A stretch of DNA of 64,000 nucleotides from Leptolyngbyaceae cyanobacterium RM1_1_2 (GCA_012032345.1 JAAUQI010000014.1:32775-96774); one strand, 5' to 3'. Positions 21,531 to 30,894 are shown, counted from the stretch's first letter. A program made the numbers and translations. The notes: generated from the letters alone by a model not told the origin.

Positions 21531-21770
21531 CTATTCAATTAGCTCTAGCTCATCTTCTCGGAGGTGAACTTTAAAGTTTTTCTTGGACTCTTCTACCAGA
21601 AACTCAACGTGAATCGGGAAATTGGGACTGATTTTTCTGCCCTGCCAGTCGTCTAAAATTTTTATAACCGTACCTTCTAATCCCTGAGCATCAAAGGGCT
21701 GACTACGATGGAGGGGATGAGTATAAAAAATTATTGAGGTTTTGACGCGAACGCGATCGCCGACTTTCAT
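21531..21770 (-). CDS. ftrV: Ferredoxin-thioredoxin reductase variable (alpha) chain
   Basis: Structural subunit of FTR, which passes electrons from photosynthetic ferredoxin to thioredoxin. The 79-aa SH3-like barrel has the family signatures VGDRVRVK, HPLHRSQPFDAQGLEGTV, WQGRKISPNFPIHVEF and HLREDELE. The length is usual for cyanobacteria. The catalytic subunit gene (ftrC) is not in the window. A terminator follows the gene, so it is probably monocistronic. Confidence 0.93.
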   Translation of the reverse strand: MKVGDRVRVKTSIIFYTHPLHRSQPFDAQGLEGTVIKILDDWQGRKISPNFPIHVEFLVEESKKNFKVHLREDELELIE

Positions 21771-21897
21771 AAGCGTATTGAATACTGACCTTTAAACCGC
21801 CCATACAGCGCTGATAAACCGATGGGCTTGCAACCTTATTATCTTTGCACAGGATTGCCCCATCCCAGCTTTAGGAATCATGAAGCTGACAGGTCGC

Positions 21898-23712
21898 TTA
21901 CTCGGGGGTCTCAACCGGATCTGGCACTGTGGGCGAGCGGAGACTGGGGCGACCAAACTGCCACCACAGCAGACCTGCCATCAGCGCCAGCAACAGCAAA
22001 ATTGCTAGAGCGCTCAGCCAGCCTTTCTGAGAGGATGGTTCGGCCAGCGACTCATCTGCTTCTAAATTGCTGTAATCGTCTTCTCCGTAGAGCAAAGCTC
22101 TTGAAGCTGCGGTCATTTCATAAGAGAGGGTATCTTGCAAGGTTGCCAGTCGCCCGGTGGGATCTGCCGTGGCTGACTCTGGCCCCAAGGTGCAGCGCAT
22201 GAGGACAACAGAGGTATTGTCATGCCCGTTTTTTTGATGAGCCAGCTCCAGCCAGGACTCGGCGGCGGCTTCTAGAGGCACAATATCCTTGACAATCAGG
22301 CCGATATAGTTGGCCCAAGATTCTTCAACCCGGTGGCGATCGCTCAGCCCGTCTGAACACAGCAGCAAAACACCGCTTTCTTCCAGCACAAACCGCTGAA
22401 TGTGGGGATGGAGCAGGTTGGCTTCACGAGTGCCAATGGCCTGCGTCAGCGCATCAGCGTCTTCCTGCTGCTGAGCCAGCGCCTGTAAGCGGTGTTCAGC
22501 CATCACCCGTCGATTGGCCAGATCATCATCTACCGTCAGCAAGTGGCAGTATTCGGGCGTAATCCAGTAGGCGCGGCTATCTCCGACATGGACAATATAC
22601 AGCTCGTTGGTTGCCTTCCAGCCCGTGGCGGTGCGAATGCGCTGGGGGAGCTGCAGTGCCATCACCAGCGTTGTACCCATCCGCTGGCGATCGGCTCGGT
22701 TCTGGGCGTCATTTTGACTGGCAATTAAATTATTGACGACGCGAATGGCAGCCTCTAGCTGCTCAGCAACCAGCTCAGGCGTAAGAATATCCTCCTGCTC
22801 CAAAGTCTCTCGTAAAAAAGCCTGGAGCTGCAGCTGTAGCGATCGCACGGCTATCTGACTGGCGACTTCGCCGCCTTCGTGACCGCCGACGCCGTCGCAA
22901 ACGATGGCAATATTGGAGACGAGGGGCTGCGGGCTGCGCGATCGCCTGCCGTTTGTGAGATCGGGGTAGCAGGCATCTTCATTGCGCCTGTGGCTAGGCC
23001 CCGCGCTAGTGAGTCCGGTGCTGTGGAGCTGCAATGAGGCGGTTGCCGACAGTTTCAGCAGCAGGCGATTGAGCTGGGAGGTGACGGCGGCTGGGGTAGC
23101 CTCAGGCGATCGCAGTAGCTCAATCAGGCTATGCAAACCATCTACTAGAGACGGACGCGCTCCGGCCACTAGAGCCTGCCAGGACTCGGCTAAATCTGTT
23201 AGAGACGGCGTGGCAGGCTTGCTTAAAAACTGCCGCAGTCGGATTCGCCAGCCCTCGACCCGGACTTCCTCACTCAGAGACAGCAGACTGGCCGCGACGC
23301 CTAAGTCTGAGAGCGGCTGCCAAAGCTGCCAGATCTGCCAGAGCCAGTACACCTGTCGCGGCGCAGAGGTGATTGGCCAGGTCATCTGGAGCGGCGGATA
23401 TAGCTGTCCAGCGCGATTGAGCGGCGCATTTTCCAATAGCACAATCACCGCATCGTTTGCTGCCGTCAGCAAATCATAAACCCCTGGCACGTGTAGCCGA
23501 TGGGAATGGGCCTTAAAATAGGAAGTAGCACTGTCTGGCAGACCAGCCGAGGCTTGGGGAAGAGACTCAGGGGTTAGATCAAGCCAGATCCCCGGAGCCA
23601 CTACCCGGTAGCGATCGCCAAAGGTTTCGCCCACCGCAAGGGCCGCCACCTCGGCTCCCACAGCCCAAAGATAGTGTTTTTTTGGTGTAGACGTTAGCTC
23701 AGAACGGGTCAT
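21898..23712 (-). CDS. PP2C-family protein serine/threonine phosphatase, membrane-anchored
   Basis: 604 aa. The PP2C domain (about residues 230-505) has all metal-binding motifs: RRNEDACYPD, VCDGVGGHEGGE, HVGDSRAYW, LLLCSDGLSDR and GHDNTSVVL. The N-terminal 220 residues are a cyanobacteria-type extension with hydrophobic and Trp-rich stretches. A transmembrane helix near 570-588 (ALAILLLLALMAGLLWW) is close to the C-terminus, so the catalytic domain is presumably cytoplasmic. Its substrate is unknown; it would counteract Ser/Thr kinases. Confidence 0.93.
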   Translation of the reverse strand: MTRSELTSTPKKHYLWAVGAEVAALAVGETFGDRYRVVAPGIWLDLTPESLPQASAGLPDSATSYFKAHSHRLHVPGVYDLLTAANDAVIVLLENAPLNRAGQLYPPLQMTWPITSAPRQVYWLWQIWQLWQPLSDLGVAASLLSLSEEVRVEGWRIRLRQFLSKPATPSLTDLAESWQALVAGARPSLVDGLHSLIELLRSPEATPAAVTSQLNRLLLKLSATASLQLHSTGLTSAGPSHRRNEDACYPDLTNGRRSRSPQPLVSNIAIVCDGVGGHEGGEVASQIAVRSLQLQLQAFLRETLEQEDILTPELVAEQLEAAIRVVNNLIASQNDAQNRADRQRMGTTLVMALQLPQRIRTATGWKATNELYIVHVGDSRAYWITPEYCHLLTVDDDLANRRVMAEHRLQALAQQQEDADALTQAIGTREANLLHPHIQRFVLEESGVLLLCSDGLSDRHRVEESWANYIGLIVKDIVPLEAAAESWLELAHQKNGHDNTSVVLMRCTLGPESATADPTGRLATLQDTLSYEMTAASRALLYGEDDYSNLEADESLAEPSSQKGWLSALAILLLLALMAGLLWWQFGRPSLRSPTVPDPVETPE

Positions 23713-23919
23713 AGGCTCAGGTGGGCTCGGCAGGTACTCTGACAGTTAAGTTAGCCTGGGCTTTGGAGCAAAGCTGGAGAAGCTAGATTAATCCTAGAGG
23801 ATTTTTGTAAACAGGCGAAAAGAGCAGGCGAAAAGAGAGAAAAGTTTTAAAATCTGTGAAATCTGCGGAATGAATACCAAATCTTTTGAATTACCTATTT
23901 TAGAGAACTCAACCAAATC

Positions 23920-24342
23920 ATGAGCCTTGTCTTGTTCTGGGTTTTGATCGGAATTGCTCTCTGTCTGATGGAGCTGCTTTTGCCCACACAGTTTATCGAG
24001 TCGGCTCTGGGAATTAGCGCTTTTATCGTGGCCTTACTGAGTCCGGTTATCCCCCAGTTTGGGTTTCAAGTCGGCCTGTGGATGATTTTTTCCCTGGCTT
24101 TTCTATTTCTGCTCAAGCGGCTTGTCCCCAAAAACACCCCCCGAATTTTGCTGGACTCGACCGAGGCTCGTACCCTCACCTCTATTGCGCCAGGGCAGTC
24201 GGGCCGAGTCTTGTATGAGGGCAATTCTTGGCAGGCCCGCTGTGAAGATAATCGATTGGCGATCGCAGTGGATCAGCCTGTTTTAGTCACTGGCCGCAGC
24301 GGCAATACGCTGCTAGTTTTGCCAGAAAGTGAACTGCAATAA
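23920..24342 (+). CDS. NfeD-family membrane protein
   Basis: 140 aa: two or three N-terminal hydrophobic helices (about 1-65) and a C-terminal OB-fold domain (about 80-138; IAPGQSGRVLYEGNSW, VTGRSGNTLLVLP). This is the short NfeD type that pairs with stomatin/SPFH proteins. The neighbour 14 bp downstream is indeed an SPFH gene, so the two form the classic nfeD-stomatin operon involved in membrane quality control. Confidence 0.9.
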   Translation: MSLVLFWVLIGIALCLMELLLPTQFIESALGISAFIVALLSPVIPQFGFQVGLWMIFSLAFLFLLKRLVPKNTPRILLDSTEARTLTSIAPGQSGRVLYEGNSWQARCEDNRLAIAVDQPVLVTGRSGNTLLVLPESELQ

Positions 24343-24356
24343 TAGGAATTTAAGCT

Positions 24357-25333
24357 ATGGAACCTTTTGCGTTTTTAATTGCCTTAATCTTTGGCGGCTC
24401 GATTGCCGCCAGCTCCGTTAAAATCATCAACCAAAGCGACGAAGCCCTAGTTGAAACTTTAGGAAAATACAGCGGCAAAAAGCTAACCCCCGGCCTCAGC
24501 TTCATTGTGCCGTTCTTAGACAAAATTGTTTACAAACAGACCATTCGTGAGCGGGTTTTAGACGTGCCCCCGCAGCAGTGCATCACCCGCGACAATGTCT
24601 CTATCAGCGTCGATGCGGTGGTCTACTGGCGCATTGTAGACCTGGAAAAGCCTACTACAAAGTCGAGAACCTGCAGTCGGCAATGGTCAACCTGATACTG
24701 ACCCAGATTCGCTCTGAGATGGGCAAGCTCGAACTCGACGAAACCTTTACCGCCCGGGCTGAGATTAACGAGCTTCTGCTGCGAGAGCTAGATATTTCCA
24801 CCGATCCCTGGGGAGTCAAGGTCACTCGGGTAGAACTGCGCGACATTGTGCCTTCCAAGGCCGTACAAGACTCCATGGAGCTGCAAATGGCAGCAGAGCG
24901 GCGCAAGCGGGCGGCAGTCCTCACCTCTGAGGGCGAACGAGAATCAGCGGTCAACTCGGCTAGAGGACGGGCTGAAGCCGACGTGCTTGGGGCGGAGGCG
25001 CGGCAAAAAGCGGCTATCTTAGACGCCGAAGCTGACCAAAAGGCAATTGTGCTACGGGCGCAGGCTTACCGTCAGGAAGAAGTCCTCAAAGCCCAAGCAA
25101 CCTCAGAAGCCATGCAGGTGATTGCCCGCACGCTCAAGGCTGATCCGGGCGCTCGGGATGCTCTACAGTTTCTGCTGGCCAAAAACTACATCGAAACCAG
25201 CGAAGAGATCGGTACCAGCGGCAGCAGCAAAGTGATGTTTATGGATCCCCGCAGTATTCCGGCGACCCTGGAAGGGATGCGATCGATTGTGGGTAGCTTA
25301 GACGCAGCAGACATCAAGCAACCGGAATCTTAA
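24357..25333 (+). pseudogene. SPFH/band 7 (stomatin-like) protein with a single-base frameshift
   Basis: The gene is split between two frames. Residues up to about 97 (24357-24650: [39 protein letters not shown]) continue in the -1 frame as [20 protein letters not shown] through 25333. The junction is in GGAAAAGCC at 24644-24652; one extra A would restore an uninterrupted protein of about 326 aa, the usual length. The rest is intact: the SPFH domain, then an Ala/Glu-rich coiled coil ([20 protein letters not shown]) and a C-terminal helix. Either a sequencing error or a recent inactivation. It is operonic with nfeD upstream. Confidence 0.88.
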
Positions 25334-25389
25334 CGCCACTCTGGTACTACTTTAGGCGGGGGCAGCTTGGCAGCACAGCTACGCCGTCC

Positions 25390-25701
25390 CTACACCCAGA
25401 ACGGTTCTGAGTCTTCGCTGAAGGCGATCGGCAAAACGGCCTCTAGGTTCTCAGGCGGGTTTGGCACAATGTAGTGCGACGTCACTTCGGCAAAGCCGGG
25501 GCAGGCATCAGCAGCTATCAAACCTGCCGCCATCGCCTGTTTCACCTCTGACACCGGGCCGCGAATAGCCACAAACTGACGGCCACTTTCTGATCGATCC
25601 TGCACGACAATGGTGACTCTGCCTGCTTTTACCATCGCGTCCGCCGCCGCTAGAATAGCCGGAAATGTTTGGGTTTCAATCACCCCCACGGCAATGGGCA
25701 T
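25390..25701 (-). CDS. BMC-domain carboxysome shell protein, CcmK3-like
   Basis: 103 aa, a single BMC domain: MPIAVGVIETQTFPAILAAA, DAMVKAGRVTIV, ESGRQFVAIRGPVSEVKQAM, SHYIVPNPPENLEAVLPI. The ESG-FVAIRGPVSEV region matches the CcmK3 group rather than CcmK2, which has KIGSG at the pore. CcmK3-type proteins are minor beta-carboxysome shell components that join CcmK4 in mixed hexamers. No ccmK4 or other ccm gene is adjacent. An unknown 195-aa gene precedes it by 30 bp. The exact paralogue number needs a tree. Confidence 0.88.
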   Translation of the reverse strand: MPIAVGVIETQTFPAILAAADAMVKAGRVTIVVQDRSESGRQFVAIRGPVSEVKQAMAAGLIAADACPGFAEVTSHYIVPNPPENLEAVLPIAFSEDSEPFWV

Positions 25702-25731
25702 ATGCTTTGGCTCCTAAGCTCTAGCCCTCAA

Positions 25732-26319
25732 CTATAGCTTGATTGAGCTGGGTTCTGCGATCGCTGCAATAATTTGTTCACATCCTGATTCGGGGCGCGC
25801 CCAGTCACAGCGACAGTCTTTGGGGTCGCCCCAGCACAGGCTCAAATACAGCTCGGTGCGGGTGGCGTCAATTTCGGCCCACTCGGCTGCACCCACTAGC
25901 GCCTCTACCTGCGCTAGCGTTGTCGGCTGCGGCGGGCGTCCGGCCAGCCACAGCCGCATTCCGCCCCTAGACTCACGCCAAAAGTCTAAAACCGACTCTT
26001 TAGCCGCCACGAGCGTTAGCTTATCCTGAGCGATCGCCGTTAGCTGCGAATGCAGTTCAGGAAAGCGAATCGATCGCCCCTCAAAGCGACAGGTATGCCA
26101 CACCAGCCCCGATACCCCATGGGCCTGCTGATACTGATGCACCTGCGCTCTAAAATCTTGAATGGCAAAAACCTTACTCAGCTTTTCTGAACCAAGCGCC
26201 TTAGCCACCACCGAATTGTTGAGGCGATCGCCCGAAGACAGCAGCACCCGTTCGCCTCGCCAAGCGGCCCGGAGTTCCTGATCGAGAATTTCCAGCAGTT
26301 GCTCAGTTGTGTAGCTCAT
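25732..26319 (-). CDS. Conserved-looking protein of unknown function upstream of the ccmK-like gene
   Basis: 195 aa, soluble, no signal or membrane segment. Five Cys residues, of which CWGDPKDCRCDWARPESGC packs four in about 19 residues near the C-terminus, an arrangement that could bind metal. The N-terminus (TTEQLLEILDQELRAAWRGE) is amphipathic. I do not recognise the family. It lies 30 bp upstream of the CcmK-like gene and 33 bp downstream of the nucleoside hydrolase, all on the minus strand, so the three probably share an operon. Confidence 0.75.
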   Translation of the reverse strand: MSYTTEQLLEILDQELRAAWRGERVLLSSGDRLNNSVVAKALGSEKLSKVFAIQDFRAQVHQYQQAHGVSGLVWHTCRFEGRSIRFPELHSQLTAIAQDKLTLVAAKESVLDFWRESRGGMRLWLAGRPPQPTTLAQVEALVGAAEWAEIDATRTELYLSLCWGDPKDCRCDWARPESGCEQIIAAIAEPSSIKL

Positions 26320-26352
26320 GGTATCCCCAGCCGCTAGAGAGCCGCGATCGCC

Positions 26353-27282
26353 CTACGAGACATAGCGCTCTAGACGCTCGATCAGCAGCTGATAAAATCC
26401 TGCCGACCGAATAGTCCGCATCACCCTGGCATTAGCCGCTCCCACGGGCTGAAAATTCACCACGCTGCGGCCTAGGGTCAGCTCACTCTGCGTTTCAATC
26501 ACCACGGCTGCAGCCTCAGCAGTAAACAAATTAGGCTGCAGCAGATAGGCAATGACGCAGGGATCGTGCAGCGGCGCACCGGGCAGGCCATACTTTACGG
26601 CGTCTGTAACCCCATAGTAGGCTAGCAAATCGGCAGCGGCTTTGCTAACAGGTGACCCAATAGCTCGAATATTAGCCAACCGCTCTGGCGTCGTCAATGC
26701 CTGGTGAGTAACATCTAGGCTGATCAGCGTTAGCTTAGCGCCAGACTCAAAGACGACCCTGGCAGCGTGTGGATCGACATAAAAGTTGAACTCAGCCGAG
26801 GCAGTGACATTGCCCTGGGCGATCGCGCCGCCCATGATCACCAGCTCTTGCAGGTTTTGCAAAATCTGCGGCTGCTGAATCAAGGCTACGGCAATATTAG
26901 TTAGCGGCCCCAAAGCCGCTAGGGTAATGGGCTGTTGGGCTGTCGTAAGCTGCTCAATCAAAAAGCTAACGGCATGGGGCGATCGCAGCGGCACCGTCGG
27001 CTCTGGTAAATCAGCCCCCTCTAGCCCGCTGCTGCCGTGAACCTGCTCTGCCGTCACCAAAGGCCGCAGCAGCGGTCGCGGACAGCCTGCATAAATGTCG
27101 ATTTCGGTTCGCCCTGCTAGCTGACAAATTTTGCGGGCGTTTTTTGCCGTCAGCGCCAGCGGCACGTTGCCAGCAACGGTGGTAATGCCCAGCAGGTCAA
27201 ACTCTGGGGAGGCTAGGGCCATAAGCAAAGCGATCGCGTCATCCACACCTGGATCGCAGTCAATAATCAGAGGGAGCGGCAT
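26353..27282 (-). CDS. Inosine/uridine-preferring nucleoside hydrolase
   Basis: Cleaves ribonucleosides to base and ribose in salvage. The Ca-binding DCDPGVDDAIAL motif is at the N-terminus, followed by TTVAGNVPL, ALGPLTNIA, IMGGAI, EFNFYVDPHAA and a late HDPCVIAYLL, the complete family set. ATG at 27282 gives 309 aa and has GAGGA 7 bp upstream; a TTG five codons further out (27297) is less likely. The substrate range cannot be read from sequence. Confidence 0.93.
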   Translation of the reverse strand: MPLPLIIDCDPGVDDAIALLMALASPEFDLLGITTVAGNVPLALTAKNARKICQLAGRTEIDIYAGCPRPLLRPLVTAEQVHGSSGLEGADLPEPTVPLRSPHAVSFLIEQLTTAQQPITLAALGPLTNIAVALIQQPQILQNLQELVIMGGAIAQGNVTASAEFNFYVDPHAARVVFESGAKLTLISLDVTHQALTTPERLANIRAIGSPVSKAAADLLAYYGVTDAVKYGLPGAPLHDPCVIAYLLQPNLFTAEAAAVVIETQSELTLGRSVVNFQPVGAANARVMRTIRSAGFYQLLIERLERYVS

Positions 27283-27480
27283 GGGTTCTATCCTCAATGT
27301 CTATTTCGCTAAAATACGATCTGCCAGCCAAAAGTCAAACTAGAGGGGCTGTTCGGTTGCCGCCCTCGCTCCCTTGACTCACTCCTATGGCACAATGGAG
27401 GGCGGTGATCAATTTTGGCTAGGTCTGCTCAACTGCCTTAACCCATCTTTTTTCACTGCTGTTGCCAGTTCTGCAAGTTT

Positions 27481-28554
27481 ATGTCAGCTCCCCGTCGCGC
27501 TGTTTTTCCTTTCACCGCTGTTATTGGCCAGGAAGATATGAAGCTGGCCCTGCTGCTCAACGTGATTGATCCCAAAATTGGTGGGGTGATGATCATGGGC
27601 GATCGCGGCACCGGTAAATCGACCACCATCCGTGCTTTGGCAGACTTGCTGCCTGATATTGACGTGGCTGCGGAGGATCCCTTTAGCCGTGCCCCTGATG
27701 ATCCAGAGATAGTGGATGAACGCGGTGGAACAGTGCAAACCGTCAAGAAAAAGGTGCCGATGGTGGATCTGCCTTTGGGCGCGACTGAAGATCGCGTCTG
27801 CGGCACAATTGATATTGAAAAAGCCCTGGCTGAAGGGGTAAAAGCTTTTGAACCGGGCCTGCTAGCCAAAGCCAATCGGGGTTTGCTCTATGTAGATGAG
27901 GTCAATCTGCTTGACGACCACCTAGTAGACGTCTTGCTAGACTCTGCCGCTTCCGGCTGGAATACGGTAGAGCGCGAAGGCATTTCGATTCGTCACCCGG
28001 CTCAGTTTGTCCTGATCGGTTCTGGCAACCCAGAAGAAGGCGAACTGCGCCCTCAGCTGCTCGATCGCTTTGGTCTGCACGCCGAGATCCGCACGGTCAA
28101 AGACCCAGAACTGCGGGTTCAAATTGTGGAGCAGCGCTCTGAGTTTGATCAAGATCCTAATGTCTACCTGAGCCAGCACCAAACCTCTCAAACTGAGCTG
28201 CAAAAGAGGCTAGTCAGCGCTCAGGCCAGGCTAAAATCAGTCACCCTTGACCACGACTACCGGGTTAAAATCTCTCAGATCTGCTCGGAACTAGACGTAG
28301 ACGGTCTGCGGGGGGACATTGTCACCAACCGCGCCGCTAAAGCTTTAGCGGCTTTTGAAGGACGCAGCGAAGTGACGGTAGAGGATATTGGTCGAGTCAT
28401 TGCGCTCTGTCTGCGGCACCGCTTGCGCAAAGATCCGCTAGAGTCAATTGACTCGGGCAGCAAAGTTGAAAAAGTCTTTCGGCAGGTGTTTGGCCTGCCC
28501 GAACCTGATATTGCGACGGTAGCCAACGGGCGCAAACCTGCAGGCATCCGCTAG
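27481..28554 (+). CDS. chlI: Magnesium chelatase ATPase subunit I
   Basis: AAA+ motor subunit of Mg-chelatase, which inserts Mg2+ into protoporphyrin IX at the entry to chlorophyll synthesis. The 357-aa protein has Walker A GDRGTGKS at residues 40-47, a Walker B region [20 protein letters not shown], sensor-type [20 protein letters not shown] and the C-terminal lid with [20 protein letters not shown]. The ATG at 27481 gives the normal N-terminus ([20 protein letters not shown]). ruvC starts 11 bp after its stop. Confidence 0.98.
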   Translation: MSAPRRAVFPFTAVIGQEDMKLALLLNVIDPKIGGVMIMGDRGTGKSTTIRALADLLPDIDVAAEDPFSRAPDDPEIVDERGGTVQTVKKKVPMVDLPLGATEDRVCGTIDIEKALAEGVKAFEPGLLAKANRGLLYVDEVNLLDDHLVDVLLDSAASGWNTVEREGISIRHPAQFVLIGSGNPEEGELRPQLLDRFGLHAEIRTVKDPELRVQIVEQRSEFDQDPNVYLSQHQTSQTELQKRLVSAQARLKSVTLDHDYRVKISQICSELDVDGLRGDIVTNRAAKALAAFEGRSEVTVEDIGRVIALCLRHRLRKDPLESIDSGSKVEKVFRQVFGLPEPDIATVANGRKPAGIR

Positions 28555-28565
28555 CAGCTGATAAA

Positions 28566-29054
28566 ATGGCTCAGCGAATTCTTGGATTAGACCCAGGGTT
28601 GGCGATCCTGGGTTTTGGCGTGCTGGACTGTGAAAGTAGCGGGCAGCTAGATGAACCAAGTACTACCATTCTGGACTTTGGCGTGATCGAGACGCCAGCT
28701 AAAACTGCTGTCGGCGATCGCCTCTGCACCATCTATGACGATCTCCACAGCCTGATTGACCAGTGGCAGCCTGATTTGATCTCAATTGAAAAACTTTTTT
28801 TCTACCGCATGGGCAACACCATTTTGGTAGCTCAGGCCAGAGGGGTGATCATGCTGGTGCTGGCGCAGCACAGAGTCCCCTTTATTGAATTTACGCCAGC
28901 CCAGGTCAAACAGGCACTTACGGGCTACGGTAATGCCGACAAGACGGCGGTGCAGGAAGCCGTAGCCCGTGAGCTGAACCTGGCAAAAATTCCTCGCCCT
29001 GACGATGCGGCAGATGCCTTGGCGCTAGCGCTAGCCGCGTGGTTTCAGCGATAG
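28566..29054 (+). CDS. ruvC: Holliday junction endonuclease RuvC
   Basis: Resolves Holliday junctions by symmetric cleavage during recombinational repair. At 162 aa it has the normal length. The four acidic catalytic residues are all present: Asp9 (LGLDPG), Glu75 (ISIEKLFF), Asp147 and Asp150 ([12 protein letters not shown]). Close spacing (11 bp) to chlI suggests cotranscription of two functionally unrelated genes. Confidence 0.97.
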   Translation: MAQRILGLDPGLAILGFGVLDCESSGQLDEPSTTILDFGVIETPAKTAVGDRLCTIYDDLHSLIDQWQPDLISIEKLFFYRMGNTILVAQARGVIMLVLAQHRVPFIEFTPAQVKQALTGYGNADKTAVQEAVARELNLAKIPRPDDAADALALALAAWFQR

Positions 29055-29105
29055 ATTTACAATAGGGGCGACAGCCTTCTGATTTTCATTTTTAACTTGC
29101 AGTGT

Positions 29106-29693
29106 ATGGGACGCAACGCTAAACTTCGCAAACAACGCCGACAAGAACGCCAGGGAGAGCCTGCCCTCTCTGCTGCGGAATATCCCCTGTTTCGTCAGCC
29201 CCGCAAAAAAACCCAGCTAGAAGTCGCCACGCTGCCACAGCCTGAGCCGTCCGAATCTAAGCCCAAGTCTCTGCTAGGTAGACTATTCTCACGCTCACAG
29301 TCTGATTCAAAATCGAGTCTAACCGCCTCGGCTGATGAAATGGAACGTTTCTTTATCACCTATCAGCAGTGGCTAGGGGCGATCGCCTGGGAAGGTCATC
29401 AAACCCTTGGCTCCGGGCTGCTTCTAGCAGCAAATACGGCCCAGCAAACCGTACAGGTCGAATACATTGCCAGAAAAAACCTAAAGCGCTACTTTCCGCC
29501 TGACTCAATAGAGGCAGCGCAAGAGCTGACCAAACTGTACGAGCCTGATACAGAAATCACGCTCGTCTATACTACTCAGAGTGGAGAAATGATGCTAGGT
29601 TCACCGCGATCGCCTGACCCGCTGCCGCCTGAGTGTCATCGACTCTGGCAGGCAGACGAACTGGCAATGCCTCAGTTTTCACTCTCTGAGTGA
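29106..29693 (+). CDS. Hypothetical protein with a basic N-terminus
   Basis: 195 aa from ATG 29106 (MGRNAKLRKQRRQERQGE), chosen over TTG 29097. A very basic, probably disordered N-terminal 75 residues is followed by a folded region: MERFFITYQQWLGAIAWEGH, VQVEYIARKNLKRYFPPDS and DTEITLVYTTQSGEMML. The basic start could bind nucleic acid. I do not recognise a named family; the gene looks real because of its codon use and position behind ruvC. Confidence 0.75.
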   Translation: MGRNAKLRKQRRQERQGEPALSAAEYPLFRQPRKKTQLEVATLPQPEPSESKPKSLLGRLFSRSQSDSKSSLTASADEMERFFITYQQWLGAIAWEGHQTLGSGLLLAANTAQQTVQVEYIARKNLKRYFPPDSIEAAQELTKLYEPDTEITLVYTTQSGEMMLGSPRSPDPLPPECHRLWQADELAMPQFSLSE

Positions 29694-29804
29694 TCAAAAA
29701 AAGCGGCTATGGAGGCATCGTCAGCCCTGTATCCGAATGCTCTGGGTAAGTTCTACAGGTAGCTTTAGGATAGAAGCAGCAATGTCAAGCCGCAAGGAGT
29801 CTTA

Positions 29805-30059
29805 ATGCCAGATCCAATCATGTACCAGGAAGACACGTTTGTCTTGCTAATGCCAGGAGCAGCAGAGGTGTTTTTGACGCCTCTAGAACTGCAGCAAAAA
29901 CTGCAGGCAATCTTATCAGAGCAGGAGCAGCTGCCTCGGGATTTGCAGAAGTTCTCCACGCTGGAAGATCAGGCCAGACACTTAATGAATACGGCTTGTG
30001 AGTTTCAGCTAAAGCCGGGTGAAACGCTGCAGTGGTATGCGGTGCGGCTCGAAAAATAG
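29805..30059 (+). CDS. CRR7-family protein (chlororespiratory reduction 7)
   Basis: 84 aa with MPDPIMYQEDTFVLLMPG, FLTPLELQQKLQAIL, LPRDLQKFSTLEDQARHLM and the C-terminal GETLQWYAVRLEK, which I recognise as the cyanobacterial CRR7 pattern. In chloroplasts CRR7 is needed for accumulation of the NDH complex; the role of the cyanobacterial homologue in NDH-1 is inferred from that. The ATG at 29805 is preceded by AAGGAG, a strong ribosome binding site. Confidence 0.78.
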   Translation: MPDPIMYQEDTFVLLMPGAAEVFLTPLELQQKLQAILSEQEQLPRDLQKFSTLEDQARHLMNTACEFQLKPGETLQWYAVRLEK

Positions 30060-30064
30060 CTGTT

Positions 30065-30625
30065 TTAAGCTTGAGCTGCTGGCGGCGAGGCAATCAGGGC
30101 TAGGTCAATGCGATCGCCCTCTAGCTGCTCAATATGGGCAGTGACGCCGGGGCCAAAGAAGCGTTGCACCTTATCTTGTTTAGACTGCCAGGTATCAAAG
30201 TCAACGTGGGGAGACTCAAACTCCAGCACTAGGGCGTAAGCATCGGCGATCGCAGTTTCTCGCAGACCGACTAAAACCGGACGCTGATCGTCATTGGGGC
30301 TGAGTCCCAAGCGCTCTAGCGACTCGTCTAAATGAGCCTCTTGCCCGTAGCGATAGCGAGTGACATCATTGCGAATCTGATTTTGGGTAGAGGTGGCCTG
30401 CTGCGATCGCAAGGCTTCTACCTCAGGCGGGGTCGGCTGAGAAAACTGTACAGGATCCAGTTCAGCCGCTTTTAGCGCCAGCCCACCGAGCAAAATAGGC
30501 ACACCATAGAAAAATCCCACTAGGTTCAGGGTGGCTTGCTCTTGAAAATAGGCTACAAACCCTACCAGAGTAAGAACCGAGCCAACCGAGAGGAGAACAG
30601 CACCAAGGGGGATTTTACGGAACAT
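30065..30625 (-). CDS. DUF2854 family membrane protein
   Basis: 186 aa with two N-terminal transmembrane helices (about residues 8-27 and 33-50: VLLSVGSVLTLVGFVAYFQE, LVGFFYGVPILLGGLALKAA) and a soluble C-terminal domain (RYGQEAHLDESLERLGLSPN, VDFDTWQSKQDKVQRFFGPG, DRIDLALIA). This matches a conserved cyanobacterial and plastid family of unknown function. It converges with the CRR7-type gene, 5 bp apart. Confidence 0.85.
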   Translation of the reverse strand: MFRKIPLGAVLLSVGSVLTLVGFVAYFQEQATLNLVGFFYGVPILLGGLALKAAELDPVQFSQPTPPEVEALRSQQATSTQNQIRNDVTRYRYGQEAHLDESLERLGLSPNDDQRPVLVGLRETAIADAYALVLEFESPHVDFDTWQSKQDKVQRFFGPGVTAHIEQLEGDRIDLALIASPPAAQA

Positions 30626-30711
30626 AGGTTTTCTCAGTAAACTTTACGAATCGAAACATATAGTTTCTATCATCCCACGAGTCAGACCTGATTGTCTCAT
30701 CTAAAACTTTA

Positions 30712-30744
30712 AAGCCCGCACCTGCTTTATAGAGGTGCGGGCTT
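30712..30744 (-). terminator. Strong hairpin, probable terminator of the HCP gene
   Basis: AAGCCCGCACCT (30712-30723) pairs perfectly with AGGTGCGGGCTT (30733-30744), a 12-bp stem with a 9-base loop. On the minus strand it is followed by TAAAGTTTTAG. It lies 151 bp past the HCP stop. Confidence 0.75.
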
Positions 30745-30797
30745 ACATCTTTTCAGTTAACAGGTGAGCCATTGCGTTGTCACAACCAGAGATCAAA

Positions 30798-30853
30798 GTT
30801 CGTAGTCAGTGCTTTAGCACTGCACCTTTAGCGCTAAAGCGCTAACTACGAGC
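30798..30853. repeat. Nested palindromic repeat, copy 1
   Basis: The outer arms TCGTAGT and ACTACGA enclose two smaller palindromes, AGTGCTTTAGCACT and AGCGCTAAAGCGCT. A related copy is at 57535-57605. Such TTCGTAGT...ACTACGAA elements look like dispersed small palindromic repeats of cyanobacterial genomes. Confidence 0.8.
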
Positions 30854-30894
30854 TAGGGGAGCACCTTGAAATTAAGCGACAACACTGCACTGGT

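Noticed and set aside
24640..24655. Programmed -1 frameshift in the SPFH gene
   Set aside because: The site G-GAA-AAG allows re-pairing of only one tRNA and is not an X-XXY-YYZ slippery heptamer; the gene family is not known for frameshifting.
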